DNA from: a virus
Strand: one strand, 5' to 3'
IMG/VR virus record: IMGVR_UViG_3300008448_000859
Coordinates: 1 to 20,404 of that record
Length of the DNA: 20,404 bases
Below the pieces are notes generated by a model, which ran no database searches, had not been told where the DNA came from, and saw only the letters and a program-made list of their open reading frames with translations. Shown piece by piece: positions 1 through 9,100 of the stretch. The position numbers and the translations under genes were made by a program. How positions within the stretch are numbered: position 1 is the first letter of the stretch; each line of letters begins with the position of its first letter.

Positions 1-1350
1 CTCAATGTCGTAGAGCTCTGGCTTTCCGTACGGGCTGCCTGGGATCATGCTGTTCCTGAGCATGATGTAAGGAATCACACCCTCAAGTTCTGGGTGCTCA
101 GTTCGCTTGACAACCGTGTTGCCGACAATGATTGCATTGCACACAAGCGGCGGCTTGCCTGGGGTTGTGGCATGCTTGTACCAGTAGTCAATGACTTCAA
201 TTTTCATCTGGTCATATGCAGTCTGGTAGCGGATTGGGTCTCGGTGGTAGCTGTTAAGATAAATGCTGGCGATTGGATCGTCATGCGTGCTGGACGATGT
301 GTATGGGAACCACTTGTTGCCGTCGTTGACTGGGATCACGTCTACTCCCCAGTCCTCTAGGACAGACTGTGGGGATTGCCCGTAGCTGTAAAGCGCCCAG
401 TCTACTCGGGTGTAGTCGCTTGTACCATACCCAACGTAAAGGTTCTCAGGGGTGTCAACAATCTGGACACGTGGAATCTTCTTGATAGGGTCGTAGTAAA
501 CCTTTGCCGCAGTATTTCCGTAAAGGGACTTGAGAAGAGTTGCCTCTTCTAGCTTAAGGTCGAAGTCGTTTGCATCCCACCATGCGTAGAATAGGCGCTC
601 TCGTCGTGCTGCCTGCTCGCGCTCCTCCATCGTAGGACCGGTTGGCACATAGTTCACAACAGGCGTAACAGCCTGTAGAGAGGCCGGGATCTGTACATAC
701 GAAGCATGTAGGTTAACTGACACGTGTGACCGGCCAGAAAGGCGGGCACTTGGGTCTTCCGCCCAGTGGTCCGCTCCGCCAAGTGTAAACGTCTGTGGGT
801 GGTAGTAGTGGTCAAACCTTCGGTACAGAGCTCGCATTCGGTTCTGCTCAGGCTCAACCATCTGCTTGCGGTTCATGGCCTCCAGTGCCAACATGAAGTC
901 TTCGTTGTCTTCGGCTACCTCACCAAGCTGATTGAGTCGCTGCTTCTCGAGAGACATGCCGCGCTTCTGCTCGGCAGTGAGAGCCTGAAGTCGGTCAAAC
1001 TTAGGATTGATCTTGGCAACTCGTACCTTGCCGCCGGAGATAACGGCGTCATTGATCGTGCGACCAGAGCCAGCCTTCTTGGTTCGGCCATTGGCGATAG
1101 CGCTGGGGAGTGCGCTAGCCTTGCGTCCCTTAGTTGCTGCTGGTGTAGCTTCTGTCTTGATTGGTGCGCCAGGAGCTGCGACTGCAGTAGTCTTCTGGCC
1201 ACGGATCTCCTTTCGGGCCGTCTCAATGGCCTTCTTGATTCCCTGGATGTTACCCGGGGTGACTACGTTAGGGTCAGTCGTGATCATGGAAGGAACTTCC
1301 TTGCCATTTACGAACGACCCAGAGGTCATCTTCAGTTTATCTTTGGCCAT
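1..1350 (-). CDS. Portal protein, N-terminal 450 residues (runs off left edge)
   Basis: An open frame of 450 sense codons starts at ATG 1350 and reaches the window edge without a stop. GGGGAG sits about 8 bases before the start, and the frame overlaps the end of the terminase gene by 14 bases. The first ~140 residues are Ala/Lys-rich and probably flexible. The remainder looks like a phage portal: it includes LFYAWWDANDFDLK, a stretch around LLKSLYGNTAAKVYYDP, a later YDQMKIEVIDYWYKH, and a final PYIMLRNSMIPGSPYG, which resembles the segment where portals read 'G.SPYG..ele'. Portals form the dodecameric ring at the capsid vertex through which DNA is packed and ejected. The position directly after TerL is the usual one. 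The call rests on motif memory and gene order, not on a search. Confidence 0.8.
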   Translation of the reverse strand, partial: MAKDKLKMTSGSFVNGKEVPSMITTDPNVVTPGNIQGIKKAIETARKEIRGQKTTAVAAPGAPIKTEATPAATKGRKASALPSAIANGRTKKAGSGRTINDAVISGGKVRVAKINPKFDRLQALTAEQKRGMSLEKQRLNQLGEVAEDNEDFMLALEAMNRKQMVEPEQNRMRALYRRFDHYYHPQTFTLGGADHWAEDPSARLSGRSHVSVNLHASYVQIPASLQAVTPVVNYVPTGPTMEEREQAARRERLFYAWWDANDFDLKLEEATLLKSLYGNTAAKVYYDPIKKIPRVQIVDTPENLYVGYGTSDYTRVDWALYSYGQSPQSVLEDWGVDVIPVNDGNKWFPYTSSSTHDDPIASIYLNSYHRDPIRYQTAYDQMKIEVIDYWYKHATTPGKPPLVCNAIIVGNTVVKRTEHPELEGVIPYIMLRNSMIPGSPYGKPELYDIE

Positions 1351-2845
1351 TTGTCATCTCCCCAAAATAGCTGAACACCGGGTTAGCGACCGGGCTCGAA
1401 GGATTTCTGGTCGCATGCCTTACCGACAACGCCAGTGCCATTACAGCATCAGTTTCCAGCTTCTTGTCATCTAGCTTGTAGCCCAGCAGCTGGCGCCGGA
1501 GCTCCATCCATGCTCCTCTACGAGGGAGCTTTAGCTGTTGGCGATCCACCACCGCCTTGAGGTCCGCTAGAAGCTCTAACTTCTTGGCCCTGGTGCCACC
1601 AAAGTCGTAGTCTCTGAGTGGCTTAATGATGCTGAACTCCTGGCGGAAAAGCTTTCCACCGAATCCAGTTGAGTCGATTGTTGTTGTGCATGCAGCGCCA
1701 TCCTGGTTGTATAGAAGGTGACCTTCTCGTACCATGTTGACCACCGCTGGGATTGTCTGCTTGCCTACCTTGCGCCGGCACCGCACCCCCACCATTAGCG
1801 CACGCTCTGTGTAGTCAATGGTGACTGCCCAGGTTGCGTCTGATGAAATGCCAGGGTCTACTCCCTGCGAGTACCTCTGTCCCTTTGTTGGAGCAATCTC
1901 TTCCTCAAAGTCCACGAAGCACTTGTCAATCATGTCTGCGTTGAAGTATGCGTCTCTGGCCTCGATGAAGTACCCGTCGATGTTCTGCGGTACCAGGTAC
2001 TCTGCCTGCTGCCTAACAATAGAATCAAAGGTTTCTGAGTTTAGTCCGAAGCCTACGTTGTCCCTTGTCGAAAGACGGAAGCTCATAAACTGGGAATCGC
2101 GCCCCGGGTTCTCTGGGTTGCCCAGCTCCCACAGGTCTGCGTAGTCGTTGATACCCTCAGTAGGTGTACCGATAAAGTGTAGCTGGCCACCGGTAGATAG
2201 TCGTCGTAGGTTCAGAACCTCTTGGTAAATCATCAGAAGGTGCGGCTCAAAGGCCGCCTCGTCGAACGAGATGCCATTCATGTCCTTACCCAAGAGGGCC
2301 TTGGCCTTGTCCTGGGTTGTCCGGAAGTGGATGTTGGCCCCACCGAAGATGGGATCAACCTTGATCCACAGGTACTCTCCACGCCACTTCTTCTCGAAGT
2401 TGTAGACCGGTCCGATGTCTTTCACTATTGGACATCCTCTACCTCGTTGGGCGGGGTGGCTTCCTTGAAGAAGCATCGATAGTTCCCTGTGCACCAACTC
2501 AGCAGTTTCCTGCTGGATACCAATGTGATACCATTCGTAAGGCTCGGTAGTCCAACGCTCGGCGTCCTCAATGGAACCGTTAGTCGGGGGGCGAAGCCCC
2601 AGCTTGTAGGTGGCAGAGTGCAGGACTCCAACAGCCATCCCCAAAGTCTTACCGGCCCGGTTGCCAGCGCTGCACACAGTGGTCAGGTATTTAGGCCTGA
2701 ATCCTGTTTCATCACGGGCAACCATACCTTCTAACCAGGCCAACTGGCCCGGATTGAGATTGACACCTAGCCAACGAGAGGCGAAGAAACCGATGTCGGT
2801 TCGACCTCTGGTTAGATCTTGGGCAATCTCAGCATTAATGTTCAA
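1337..2845 (-). CDS. terL: Terminase large subunit (packaging ATPase/nuclease)
   Basis: The 502-residue product is the motor that packages DNA into the prohead and cuts the concatemer. The Walker A-like motif is AGNRAGKT (residues 60-67). Walker B is ISFDE with D195/E196, and the coupling-motif region is GTPTEG near 226-231. The C-terminal RNase H-like nuclease has three plausible metal-binding acidic residues: D330 (GVDPGIS), D391 (TTIDSTG) and D466 (ETDAVMALAL). The length is normal for the family. The start is TTG at 2845: an in-frame TAA lies only 18 bases upstream with no ATG or GTG between, and AAAGGAAAG precedes the TTG. TTG and the upstream gene's TGA overlap as TTGA, implying translational coupling. 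The portal gene follows and overlaps by 14 bases. Confidence 0.96.
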   Translation of the reverse strand: MNINAEIAQDLTRGRTDIGFFASRWLGVNLNPGQLAWLEGMVARDETGFRPKYLTTVCSAGNRAGKTLGMAVGVLHSATYKLGLRPPTNGSIEDAERWTTEPYEWYHIGIQQETAELVHRELSMLLQGSHPAQRGRGCPIVKDIGPVYNFEKKWRGEYLWIKVDPIFGGANIHFRTTQDKAKALLGKDMNGISFDEAAFEPHLLMIYQEVLNLRRLSTGGQLHFIGTPTEGINDYADLWELGNPENPGRDSQFMSFRLSTRDNVGFGLNSETFDSIVRQQAEYLVPQNIDGYFIEARDAYFNADMIDKCFVDFEEEIAPTKGQRYSQGVDPGISSDATWAVTIDYTERALMVGVRCRRKVGKQTIPAVVNMVREGHLLYNQDGAACTTTIDSTGFGGKLFRQEFSIIKPLRDYDFGGTRAKKLELLADLKAVVDRQQLKLPRRGAWMELRRQLLGYKLDDKKLETDAVMALALSVRHATRNPSSPVANPVFSYFGEMTNGQR

Positions 2846-3180
2846 GCAGTCTTTCCTTTGTTTTTAGCGCTAATGGCCCTTGCCTTAGCTTTGGCATCAG
2901 CCTTGCTACTAGCTCCCCACGCTTGAAGAGAGAGCAGGAGACGCGTCGGTCGCCCTTTGGAGTCCCGCTCCGGCCCGGGCATGTTACCCATGCGGGCCAG
3001 GAACGACGCACGACGCGGATTGTTGCCGGATTTAACCGGCGCCTTGAGCGTGCCACCCTTGTAGGAGGCACGCCCCTTAGCATTTAGCCCACCCGCAGGA
3101 TTCTTACCTTCTTTGCGAGTCCAGGCTGGAGTCTTAGCCACGCTGGGCTGGGGTACGCTGACCCGCTTTGTTGGTACCAA
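2842..3180 (-). CDS. Small basic protein, DUF6321-like
   Basis: A 112-residue, strongly basic protein lies just before TerL and overlaps its start by 4 bases (TTGA). The core AWTRKEGKNPAGGLNAKGR, then NNPRRASFLARMGNMPGP and KPTRLLLSL-like text, ends in an Ala/Lys helix. This resembles a small family I recall as DUF6321, found in phages and marine or freshwater metagenomes near packaging and head genes. Its function is unknown. The best start is TTG at 3180, with AAGGGAGG about 11 bases upstream. That start makes it overlap the preceding 57-residue gene by 47 bases in another frame. A GTG at codon 14 has no obvious ribosome binding site. The gene is very likely real; the family name is less sure. 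Confidence 0.75.
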   Translation of the reverse strand: MVPTKRVSVPQPSVAKTPAWTRKEGKNPAGGLNAKGRASYKGGTLKAPVKSGNNPRRASFLARMGNMPGPERDSKGRPTRLLLSLQAWGASSKADAKAKARAISAKNKGKTA

Positions 3181-3307
3181 AGAGAGTCTTGCCTCCCTTA
3201 GGAAGCTTCTTTCCCTTTGCTGCCTTGCCCTTAGGCTTGGCCTTTCCCTTGGCGCCCTTCTTGGCGTACATATCCATAAGGAACGCTGGCATCTTCTTTC
3301 CTGGCAT
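3134..3307 (-). CDS. 57-residue lysine-rich protein
   Basis: This ORF begins MPGKKMPAFLMDMYAKKG and continues as a Lys/Gly/Ala/Pro-rich tail with 15 Lys and 2 Arg against one Asp. The start ATG at 3307 shares one base with the stop of the upstream gene (TAATG), and GGAGGTCG-like sequence lies just before it. The stop is at 3134. The C-terminus overlaps the start of the next gene in a different frame by 47 bases. The composition suggests nucleic-acid binding, for example DNA condensation in the head. Similar small 'MPGK..PAFL..M..KK' proteins are, from memory, frequent in phage late operons, but no function is established. Confidence 0.7.
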   Translation of the reverse strand: MPGKKMPAFLMDMYAKKGAKGKAKPKGKAAKGKKLPKGGKTLFGTNKAGQRTPAQRG

Positions 3308-3978
3308 TATCGACCTCCAATATTCTTCTTTTTCTTAGTCGGGCCCACATTCCGATAGGATCCGTTGTCACCAATCTTAGCTCCAGAGGCAGACCCAACA
3401 ATAGGGTTCTTGCTCCATGGTCGATAGGCGTTTGGGCCAACTTTTCGCCACTCTTTGTCCTTTGTTCCGGCAACACCATCAACGATGCGACCGCCTGACG
3501 CAGACCCTACAATTGGGGTTGGTCGAGCTGGCTCGGCTGGTGGCGTCTTGACGGTCTTACCCTTGCCGCTACCGCCGCCGTTCTGAGTGGACTTACGACC
3601 ACCGCCCCGTCCCGTATCCTTGGAGAAGCCCTCTTCCTTGCGGACCTTGACGGCTCCGCCGCCATAGGTGGTGACGCCCTTGGCGTCGCTCTTTGACTTG
3701 CGCTTGCTTTCCTTGAGCGTGCCAAGTGCTACGCGGTAGTTGTCGATCTGAGACCAGACCTTCTGCTTCTCCTTGTAGTTCTTGAACTTGCCGGTCTTAA
3801 CGTACTTGACTAGCTTCTGCATATCAGCAAGGATATCCTTGCGAGTCTGAGTACCGCGTGCTGGTGCGCCACTGCTATAGCGACGCTGACCAGGCTTAAC
3901 CTTTCCTGTGTTTCCCGTTGTCTCTGTCTTAGCCGCACCAGCTACACTGCGTGGCTCAGGCTTCTTCTTGTCTGCCAT
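3307..3978 (-). CDS. Basic, low-complexity late protein with internal repeat
   Basis: The 223-residue product is rich in Lys, Gly and Ser and is probably largely disordered. Residues ~45-92 could form a helical segment (RKDILADMQKLVKYV onward). A Gly-rich linker follows at ~104-145. The C-terminal third holds a duplicated module: PIVGSASGGRI at 155-165 and PIVGSASGAKI at 192-202, each followed by an aromatic-R-x-VGP (WRKVGP, YRNVGP). No enzyme motif is visible. It sits 2 bases after the holin-like gene and directly before two other basic proteins, so a head-internal or DNA-binding structural role is a reasonable inference only. The ATG start at 3978 has GGGAGAATAACT upstream. Confidence 0.75.
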   Translation of the reverse strand: MADKKKPEPRSVAGAAKTETTGNTGKVKPGQRRYSSGAPARGTQTRKDILADMQKLVKYVKTGKFKNYKEKQKVWSQIDNYRVALGTLKESKRKSKSDAKGVTTYGGGAVKVRKEEGFSKDTGRGGGRKSTQNGGGSGKGKTVKTPPAEPARPTPIVGSASGGRIVDGVAGTKDKEWRKVGPNAYRPWSKNPIVGSASGAKIGDNGSYRNVGPTKKKKNIGGR

Positions 3979-3980
3979 AG

Positions 3981-4193
3981 TTATTCTCCCTTATTCCCGA
4001 ACGCAACATCGTTCGGATTGAGCCAGCGAAGGATTACAGGGAGAACAGCTGCAAGTCCGGCGGCCACGAGAGCGCGAACGCCATCACGGTTAAGGTCAAG
4101 AACGCTGTCCCCAAGCACAATCAGCTGAGCGACTACTGCGGCTAGGAATGAACGCCCCCAGGACGCCACCAATGCCTTAAGTTCCTTGTTCAT
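3981..4193 (-). CDS. Holin-like small membrane protein
   Basis: The 70-residue product has a short charged N-terminus (MNKELKALVASWGR). A hydrophobic segment follows at ~14-30 (SFLAAVVAQLIVL), then a polar turn with DLNRDG, then a second hydrophobic segment at ~40-57 (ALVAAGLAAVLPVILRWL), and a charged tail with NPNDVAFG. Two membrane spans and this size fit a phage holin, which permeabilises the membrane to time lysis. The ILRWLNPND..FG ending is, from memory, common in small phage proteins annotated as holins. GAGGAGG lies 7 bases before the ATG. The gene overlaps the end of the upstream gene by 17 bases. No endolysin is visible next to it. Confidence 0.65.
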   Translation of the reverse strand: MNKELKALVASWGRSFLAAVVAQLIVLGDSVLDLNRDGVRALVAAGLAAVLPVILRWLNPNDVAFGNKGE

Positions 4194-4635
4194 CGTCTAC
4201 CTCCTCTGCAATCAGAGTATATGATCCGCCCCCCAAGATCCCAGCCATTGCGACTGCGAGACCACGGTCTGCGTTCTTTTCCGTTCTTCGGTCCAACATT
4301 TCTTGGGCCCGGAGTCCCTCCGACAGAGTCGGCATGAGATCCCCGTTTTCAACCATCTTAAATACGTATCCGCTTACCAGCTTGGCAAGATCGCTACTTG
4401 TAGATTCGATCTTTACTGCCTGCTGCACCTTTCTGGCTACCTCTTTACGAACATTCATGTGCTGGTCGGTAAGGTGCTGGCGCTTGTGGTTTCCCAATGT
4501 GATCCGGCTGATGTACGAGTTTTCGGCCTTTAGCCAATCGCTGATCTTGACGTCCGGCATTCCCTCGGTCATCTTTCGGTTGATGACGTCTACTAGCGGA
4601 CTTGAGCAGACTGCGCATTTACTCAGAAGTTTCAT
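4177..4635 (-). CDS. Cys/His DNA-binding-like protein, possible small terminase subunit
   Basis: The 152-residue product opens with CAVCSS at residues 8-13. It then has VDVINRKMTEG, a possible helix-turn-helix (PDVKISDWLK...YISRITLGNH) and KRQHL, so Cys2 and His residues could bind zinc. This N-terminal layout (CxxC, 'vd.iN..l..G....I...l', then H..H) resembles a widespread phage and bacterial zinc/HTH module used by small terminases and other site-specific DNA binders. The C-terminus is helical (EGLRAQEMLDRRTEKNADRG). A small-terminase role is inferred from the late operon and from the absence of another candidate near TerL. The ATG at 4635 shares one base with the fibre stop (TGATG), with only a weak ribosome site, so coupled translation is likely. 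Confidence 0.5.
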   Translation of the reverse strand: MKLLSKCAVCSSPLVDVINRKMTEGMPDVKISDWLKAENSYISRITLGNHKRQHLTDQHMNVRKEVARKVQQAVKIESTSSDLAKLVSGYVFKMVENGDLMPTLSEGLRAQEMLDRRTEKNADRGLAVAMAGILGGGSYTLIAEEVDDEQGT

Positions 4636-5732
4636 CAGGTCTTGATAATAAAGTTTAGCAACGTAGCCTTAGGGGTTAGTGTACCACCGCTGGAGGATGA
4701 GGTGACGGATGTGGTGCCAAGAGATGTCACCCCGCCACTTACGGTGTGGGTAAGGTTGGCGCTTTCTGCTGCGGACGTCACAGCTGCTGGGTTTGTTGCA
4801 TGGGTATGGGTTGATGTCCCAACATTAACAGATACTCCGGTACCAGCATACGTGATAACACCAACCGTAGCGCTAGGTGAACCAGAAGTTGTACTGGCAA
4901 CGTCAACAGAGTGGGTATGGTCTCCGTGGGTCGCTACTGCAATGGTGTCCGCATGTCCGTGGGCGATGTTAGTTGTGTGATCGTGGGCTGTAGCGTTTGC
5001 CGTGTTTGGAGCAAAGGTACCAGAGTTGTTGGCTAGCGCTGCAACTGTAGCTGCTCCTGCAGCGAAGCGATCCCGCATGTCCGGTAGGGTAAACGTTCCG
5101 GTTGTAACACCGAAAACTGCCGCTAGGGATGGGTATGTTGACTGGTTGTATGTTGCCCCGTCCAGGAAAAGCCAGTCTGCTGGAGCAGTAGCAGTTGGCC
5201 ACATTACGATAGATCCTGTTGGGCCTGTTGGGCCCATCGGTCCTGTTGCTCCAGTAGCTCCGTTAGTGCCATTTGTGCCATTGGTTCCAGCTGGTCCAGT
5301 AGGACCGGTTGGACCGGGTACCGTGCTATCTGCACCGGCTGGTCCCGTAGGGCCAGTAGCTCCAGTAGCTCCGTTAGTCCCGTTGGTGCCTGCTGCGCCA
5401 GTAGCGCCAGTAGCGCCAGTTGGGCCGGCTGGGCCGGCTGGGCCGGCTGGGCCAGTTGCACCAGTGGCACCCGTGGCACCTGTTGGGCCCGCTGGCCCAG
5501 TAGGACCGGCTGGGCCGACTGCCCCTCCTCCAGCCTCTAGCGCTGTAATCCTGGCACGAATGGTATTGCCCTCATCCTGATCAACCCACTCAAAAGTAGG
5601 CTCGACCAGCATTGCGGACTGGAGTTCGTTGTTGTATTCATCAGGAACCTCGAACACGGTGAGAGCTGGCCCCTCAAATAGGAGGCCATTCCACCTGAGT
5701 GAGATCGGTCTGTTGAACCTGAACTTTGCCAT
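4635..5732 (-). CDS. Collagen-like tail fibre with tail-collar domain
   Basis: The 365-residue product has three parts. Residues ~1-70 are a compact N-terminal domain ending in a short coiled stretch ([13 protein letters not shown]). Residues ~73-173 are uninterrupted-looking collagen Gly-X-Y triplets (GPAGPTG, GATGATG, GTNGTNG), with one break around ADSTVPG. Residues ~174-230 match the phage tail collar fold ([20 protein letters not shown], then [22 protein letters not shown]). The last part is Ser/Thr/His-rich with HxH-type pairs (AHDH, AHGH, THTH), a pattern seen in metal-bound trimeric fibre shafts, and ends in LLNFIIK. The protein should form a trimer that contacts the host surface. AAGGAG precedes the ATG, and a promoter-like element lies immediately upstream. 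Confidence 0.9.
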   Translation of the reverse strand: MAKFRFNRPISLRWNGLLFEGPALTVFEVPDEYNNELQSAMLVEPTFEWVDQDEGNTIRARITALEAGGGAVGPAGPTGPAGPTGATGATGATGPAGPAGPAGPTGATGATGAAGTNGTNGATGATGPTGPAGADSTVPGPTGPTGPAGTNGTNGTNGATGATGPMGPTGPTGSIVMWPTATAPADWLFLDGATYNQSTYPSLAAVFGVTTGTFTLPDMRDRFAAGAATVAALANNSGTFAPNTANATAHDHTTNIAHGHADTIAVATHGDHTHSVDVASTTSGSPSATVGVITYAGTGVSVNVGTSTHTHATNPAAVTSAAESANLTHTVSGGVTSLGTTSVTSSSSGGTLTPKATLLNFIIKT

Positions 5733-5746
5733 TAAGACTCCTTAAT

Positions 5747-5773
5747 CTCTCTATATATATCCACTCTTGTCAA
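5747..5773 (-). promoter_or_regulatory. Leftward promoter-like element before the tail-fibre gene
   Basis: On the minus strand TTGACA (5773-5768) is followed after 5 bases by GGATATATATAGAGAG (5762-5747). The same arrangement with identical spacing occurs upstream of the giant gene at 12427-12453. TTGACA matches a sigma-70 -35 box, but no good -10 box lies 16-18 bases downstream, so either the -10 is unusual or this is a phage-specific promoter. The position 15 bases before the fibre start suits an internal late promoter. Confidence 0.45.
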
Positions 5774-6165
5774 GAGCTGTGCACATCCACCGGAGGCAGG
5801 AGCCGTGCGACTACGGTCGAAAGAGCGTCGGCTGATCGCTCAATCTCCTTCTCGAAGATGGCAGATAGCAGGGCGTACGACTCAGCCCCGAGCACGCCCG
5901 ACAGAGACTCAACGGCCCTCTCCGGGCCGGCGTAGTGAACATGGAGTAGCTCGTGGGCGATAATCCGGCGCTTCTCTTCGCCGTCAAGGGTCCAGAAATC
6001 GCTAGATACCCGCAGGGTTGCGGTCCACAAGTTGTCTGATACCTCAATGTCGGCCCAGTTATCTTCCTCTGTTGGGTGCTTAGACACCTCTACCTTCCAC
6101 TGGGATAGGCCGAATAGGGGAACGCACCGGTTGACGTAGTTCTGTAGCTCCTGAATACTGTACAT
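5770..6165 (-). CDS. HELLH zinc-metallopeptidase-like protein
   Basis: The 131-residue product contains IIAHELLHVHY with H71, E72 and H75, the HExxH zinc-metallopeptidase signature. An acidic helix follows (AIFEKEIERSADALS), in which E107 or E109 could be a third ligand. Upstream are short beta-like stretches (WKVEVS, ADIEVSDNLWTATLRVS), as in small SprT/ImmA-like phage metallopeptidases. Its substrate is unknown: maturation of the adjoining giant virion protein, or a role in the infected cell, are both possible. It starts 2 bases after the giant gene's stop region and ends inside the promoter-like element of the fibre gene. The motif is clear; catalytic activity is not proven. Confidence 0.7.
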   Translation of the reverse strand: MYSIQELQNYVNRCVPLFGLSQWKVEVSKHPTEEDNWADIEVSDNLWTATLRVSSDFWTLDGEEKRRIIAHELLHVHYAGPERAVESLSGVLGAESYALLSAIFEKEIERSADALSTVVARLLPPVDVHSS

Positions 6166-6167
6166 GA

Positions 6168-9100
6168 TCAGCCTCCTAGTCCTTTGAATACGTTAAATGG
6201 ATCTTCTTCTTCCGGTACTGCTTGCTCGTTAAGGGTCGCGGTGTTATACGGAACCCTTGGCCCGGTGCTGCCTCCGCCAGCGAACTGTGAGTACAGTGCG
6301 TCGGCAGCTGCGGAACCGGCCACGCTACCAGCCATACCACCAGCGAACGATCCACCTACCGGCAGGACGGCTGTTCCAGCTACCGCGCCTGCGGCAGCAC
6401 CGCCAAATCCACCAATGATGTTGATCAGAGTTCGTAGCATATCGCCCTTGTTCATAGCCGTAAAGCCTAGGGCAGCAGCGTTGGACAGCGCCGGGCTAAC
6501 GGCCCCAAGAGCCTCAAACGCAAGGCCGGTCTTAACCATATCCTCACGTTCCTTGTCGCGCATTCCCTGAGTTAGTCCCGCCATACCAAGTGTAAGCAAG
6601 CCTCCACCAATGAACCCACCAGTCCTGCTGTTGAGGGCATTGTTGATTTTGCTAGGGCCGCTGTTAAGTAAATCGTTAAGCTTGCCCGACCTAAGCATGG
6701 CCCTGGCGGTCCGTGCAAGAGCCTTAGTCGAATCAGTTTCAACCCTTCTTCGAGACCCTCCAGGCCCGCCAAGTCGAGGCTTTGTTAGCTCGTCAGTAAT
6801 CTCCTTGTTGCGGATGGTCCTCTCCTCTAGTGCGGCATCAAGCATTGGGTCTTCGCCAACTGCAGGTGCGTCATCAATCTTGGCGATTGCTCGAGCAATC
6901 CTCTCCTCAACCGTCATCGGACCGTCGATAGTCTCTTCAGTTAGAATCCTAGGGATGATAGAGTCGCTAGGGAGGTCTTTGTTTTTAAGGTTCATCGCAA
7001 CTCTGATGCCGAACGGGCCGCTAGTATCTCCGAAGGTGGTTACTCCTTTTGCGTCCTTCAGGATCGACTCGACTTCAACCATTACCCTCTTAAGTGTAAT
7101 ATCTGCAAATGGAGCTTCCGCTCCGGAGTCAATAGCCATCTGGTTAATGTCCTGATAGAACTTGTACTTTACAAGAGCGTCAATAATCATTTTGTATTTC
7201 TTAATGCGCTGGCTGTCGCTAAGTCGCTCCATCTCCTTGATCATAAAATCGAACGTGTTGTCACGATCTGCCTTAATACCAAGAGTGTACCTGCCGGTAC
7301 CTGCTGGGTCCATGACTACTTCGAAGATCCTATCTCCGCCAGTTTCCTTTAAGAACGTTTTGATCCTATCCTCAGTCTGACTTGGCTGCATCTCATCGGC
7401 AAATGGCTGATAACCGTACTTCATTGTAAGTTCTTCTACGTCGCTGAAGTCGAGAGCCATCGTGGGGTTTTTACGCTGCTTGTCGTTTAGCTTAACAATG
7501 TAAACTGTTTGGTACTTAATTCCTGCTGGGCCACGCTCCTTGATGACAATAAAGTTCATTTGGTTATCCTCAGCAAACTGCACGTACCCGTTACCAAGAT
7601 CAGACGACTCTCTGATCCTGTCAACTTCATCGCTAGTAAGAATTCCGATATCTCCGCCGGACTGGGTCTTTAGATCTGGGATCTCCCCGCCTTCTGTGAG
7701 GACCATCGCGTTGTTAACCAGAATCATACGCCTTCCTGACGCCTCCCACTCAGACGAAATCAGCCTAGAAACTTCGTCTGCGTGGAGAACGTTATTAATA
7801 AACCTGACCCACCCATCTCCTGCGTCGTCTCTGGCGGCAAAGATTGAGAAGGCGGTATATGCCCTTTGGGCTACCGTTTGGATTTGCTCCTTTGTCAGAC
7901 CAGATAGAAGGCCCCTAAGCTCAACCGATGGTCGCATCGCTGGAGAAAGACCGACGGCAAGAGACGTCTCGGTATCGCTGGGAACCATAACGCGCTTGAT
8001 CGTCTTGCCGATCTTCCTGCCAATGTTTTCTGCGTTATTTGATGCATACTCATACCACAGCTCTTGCATTCTAATGTCGTATGGATCTTTTGAGCCGTCC
8101 GGAAGAAGGCCTCTTGTAATACTATCCTTGCTACCTCGAGGCTTAAACTCCCTCTCCCCTTTTGGCTTTTGCTTATCTTGCTGAAGTACCGCTTTGGCAA
8201 ACGCGTCTGGGTATGCAGAGTCAGTAACAGCTCGCATGTCAGAGCCGTTTTCCATAAGGGCCACGATTAGTGACCTGAACATCGGATCTTTAGTTTTTCT
8301 AAGCTCAGCCGCAAGCTTCTTGGTTTCTGGTGTCACGCGCAGGGCTTCCGGATCGTCTTCGGCAAGATTTACAATCTTCTCTACGTCAGATCCCATGTCT
8401 TTGATTGCGTCGGTTAGTTCGTTATCCTCTGTTCCGGTTGAATCATCTGGGAGCTCCGAGAAGAGAGACTCCATGCTTGTTTGAGGAGCACCCTTTCGTG
8501 CGGCAAGATGATCCATGGTCATAGTTCTTGCAATGCTGTACGCAATCTGGTCAAGTCGGTTTAGTGAGTCTAGACCAAGATCCTCTGGGCTCAGGAACGT
8601 ACTGTTCCCAGGGCCGAACCCCCTGCTCACCCCATACCCACCGCTAGATGTAACAGGAGTGACTTCTGACATAGTGATTCTGCGAACTTCCTTCTCCATC
8701 TCCTGGCGGAAGAACGCTTCATCTTCTGGGTTGTCAAATGGGGCTACGCTGCTTGCTGCGTCAATGAGATACTGCTGGTAAGCTGCTTCCGTGACGCCCA
8801 CCCGAACTAGCTCTGCTCTAATAGCTGCAATCCTTGGGGCGAAATCAACGATTTCCTCTACTTTTCTTTCCCCAGACTTGGAGTTCTTGCTATCCCAGAA
8901 CGCTTTGGTAGCTCTTACTTTAAGAAGTGTAAGCAAGTCAGCCTTAAGTACGCGTAGCTTCTTCTCTACGTCTGCAGTAATAGGCTCTGAGCTAAGTAAG
9001 ATCTCACCGTCTCCAACGCTATTGAGAACTGCGTCTCCTTCTTCTGGAGTTCGGACTAGAGCCTCTCTTCGCTCTCTATGCTTAACCTGCCAGCCGTCCT

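Noticed and set aside
766-1474. Plus-strand ORFs of 155-202 codons in the portal region
   Set aside because: They run antisense to the portal frame, which is continuous and homologous in appearance; no ribosome site or plausible protein is seen.
5217-5517. Short tandem repeats resembling a CRISPR or satellite array
   Set aside because: They encode in-frame GPTG/GATG triplets of the fibre; there are no spacers or conserved repeat units.
5002-5580. Plus-strand 192-codon Pro/Val/Ala repeat ORF
   Set aside because: It is the antisense shadow of the collagen Gly-X-Y coding repeats of the tail fibre.
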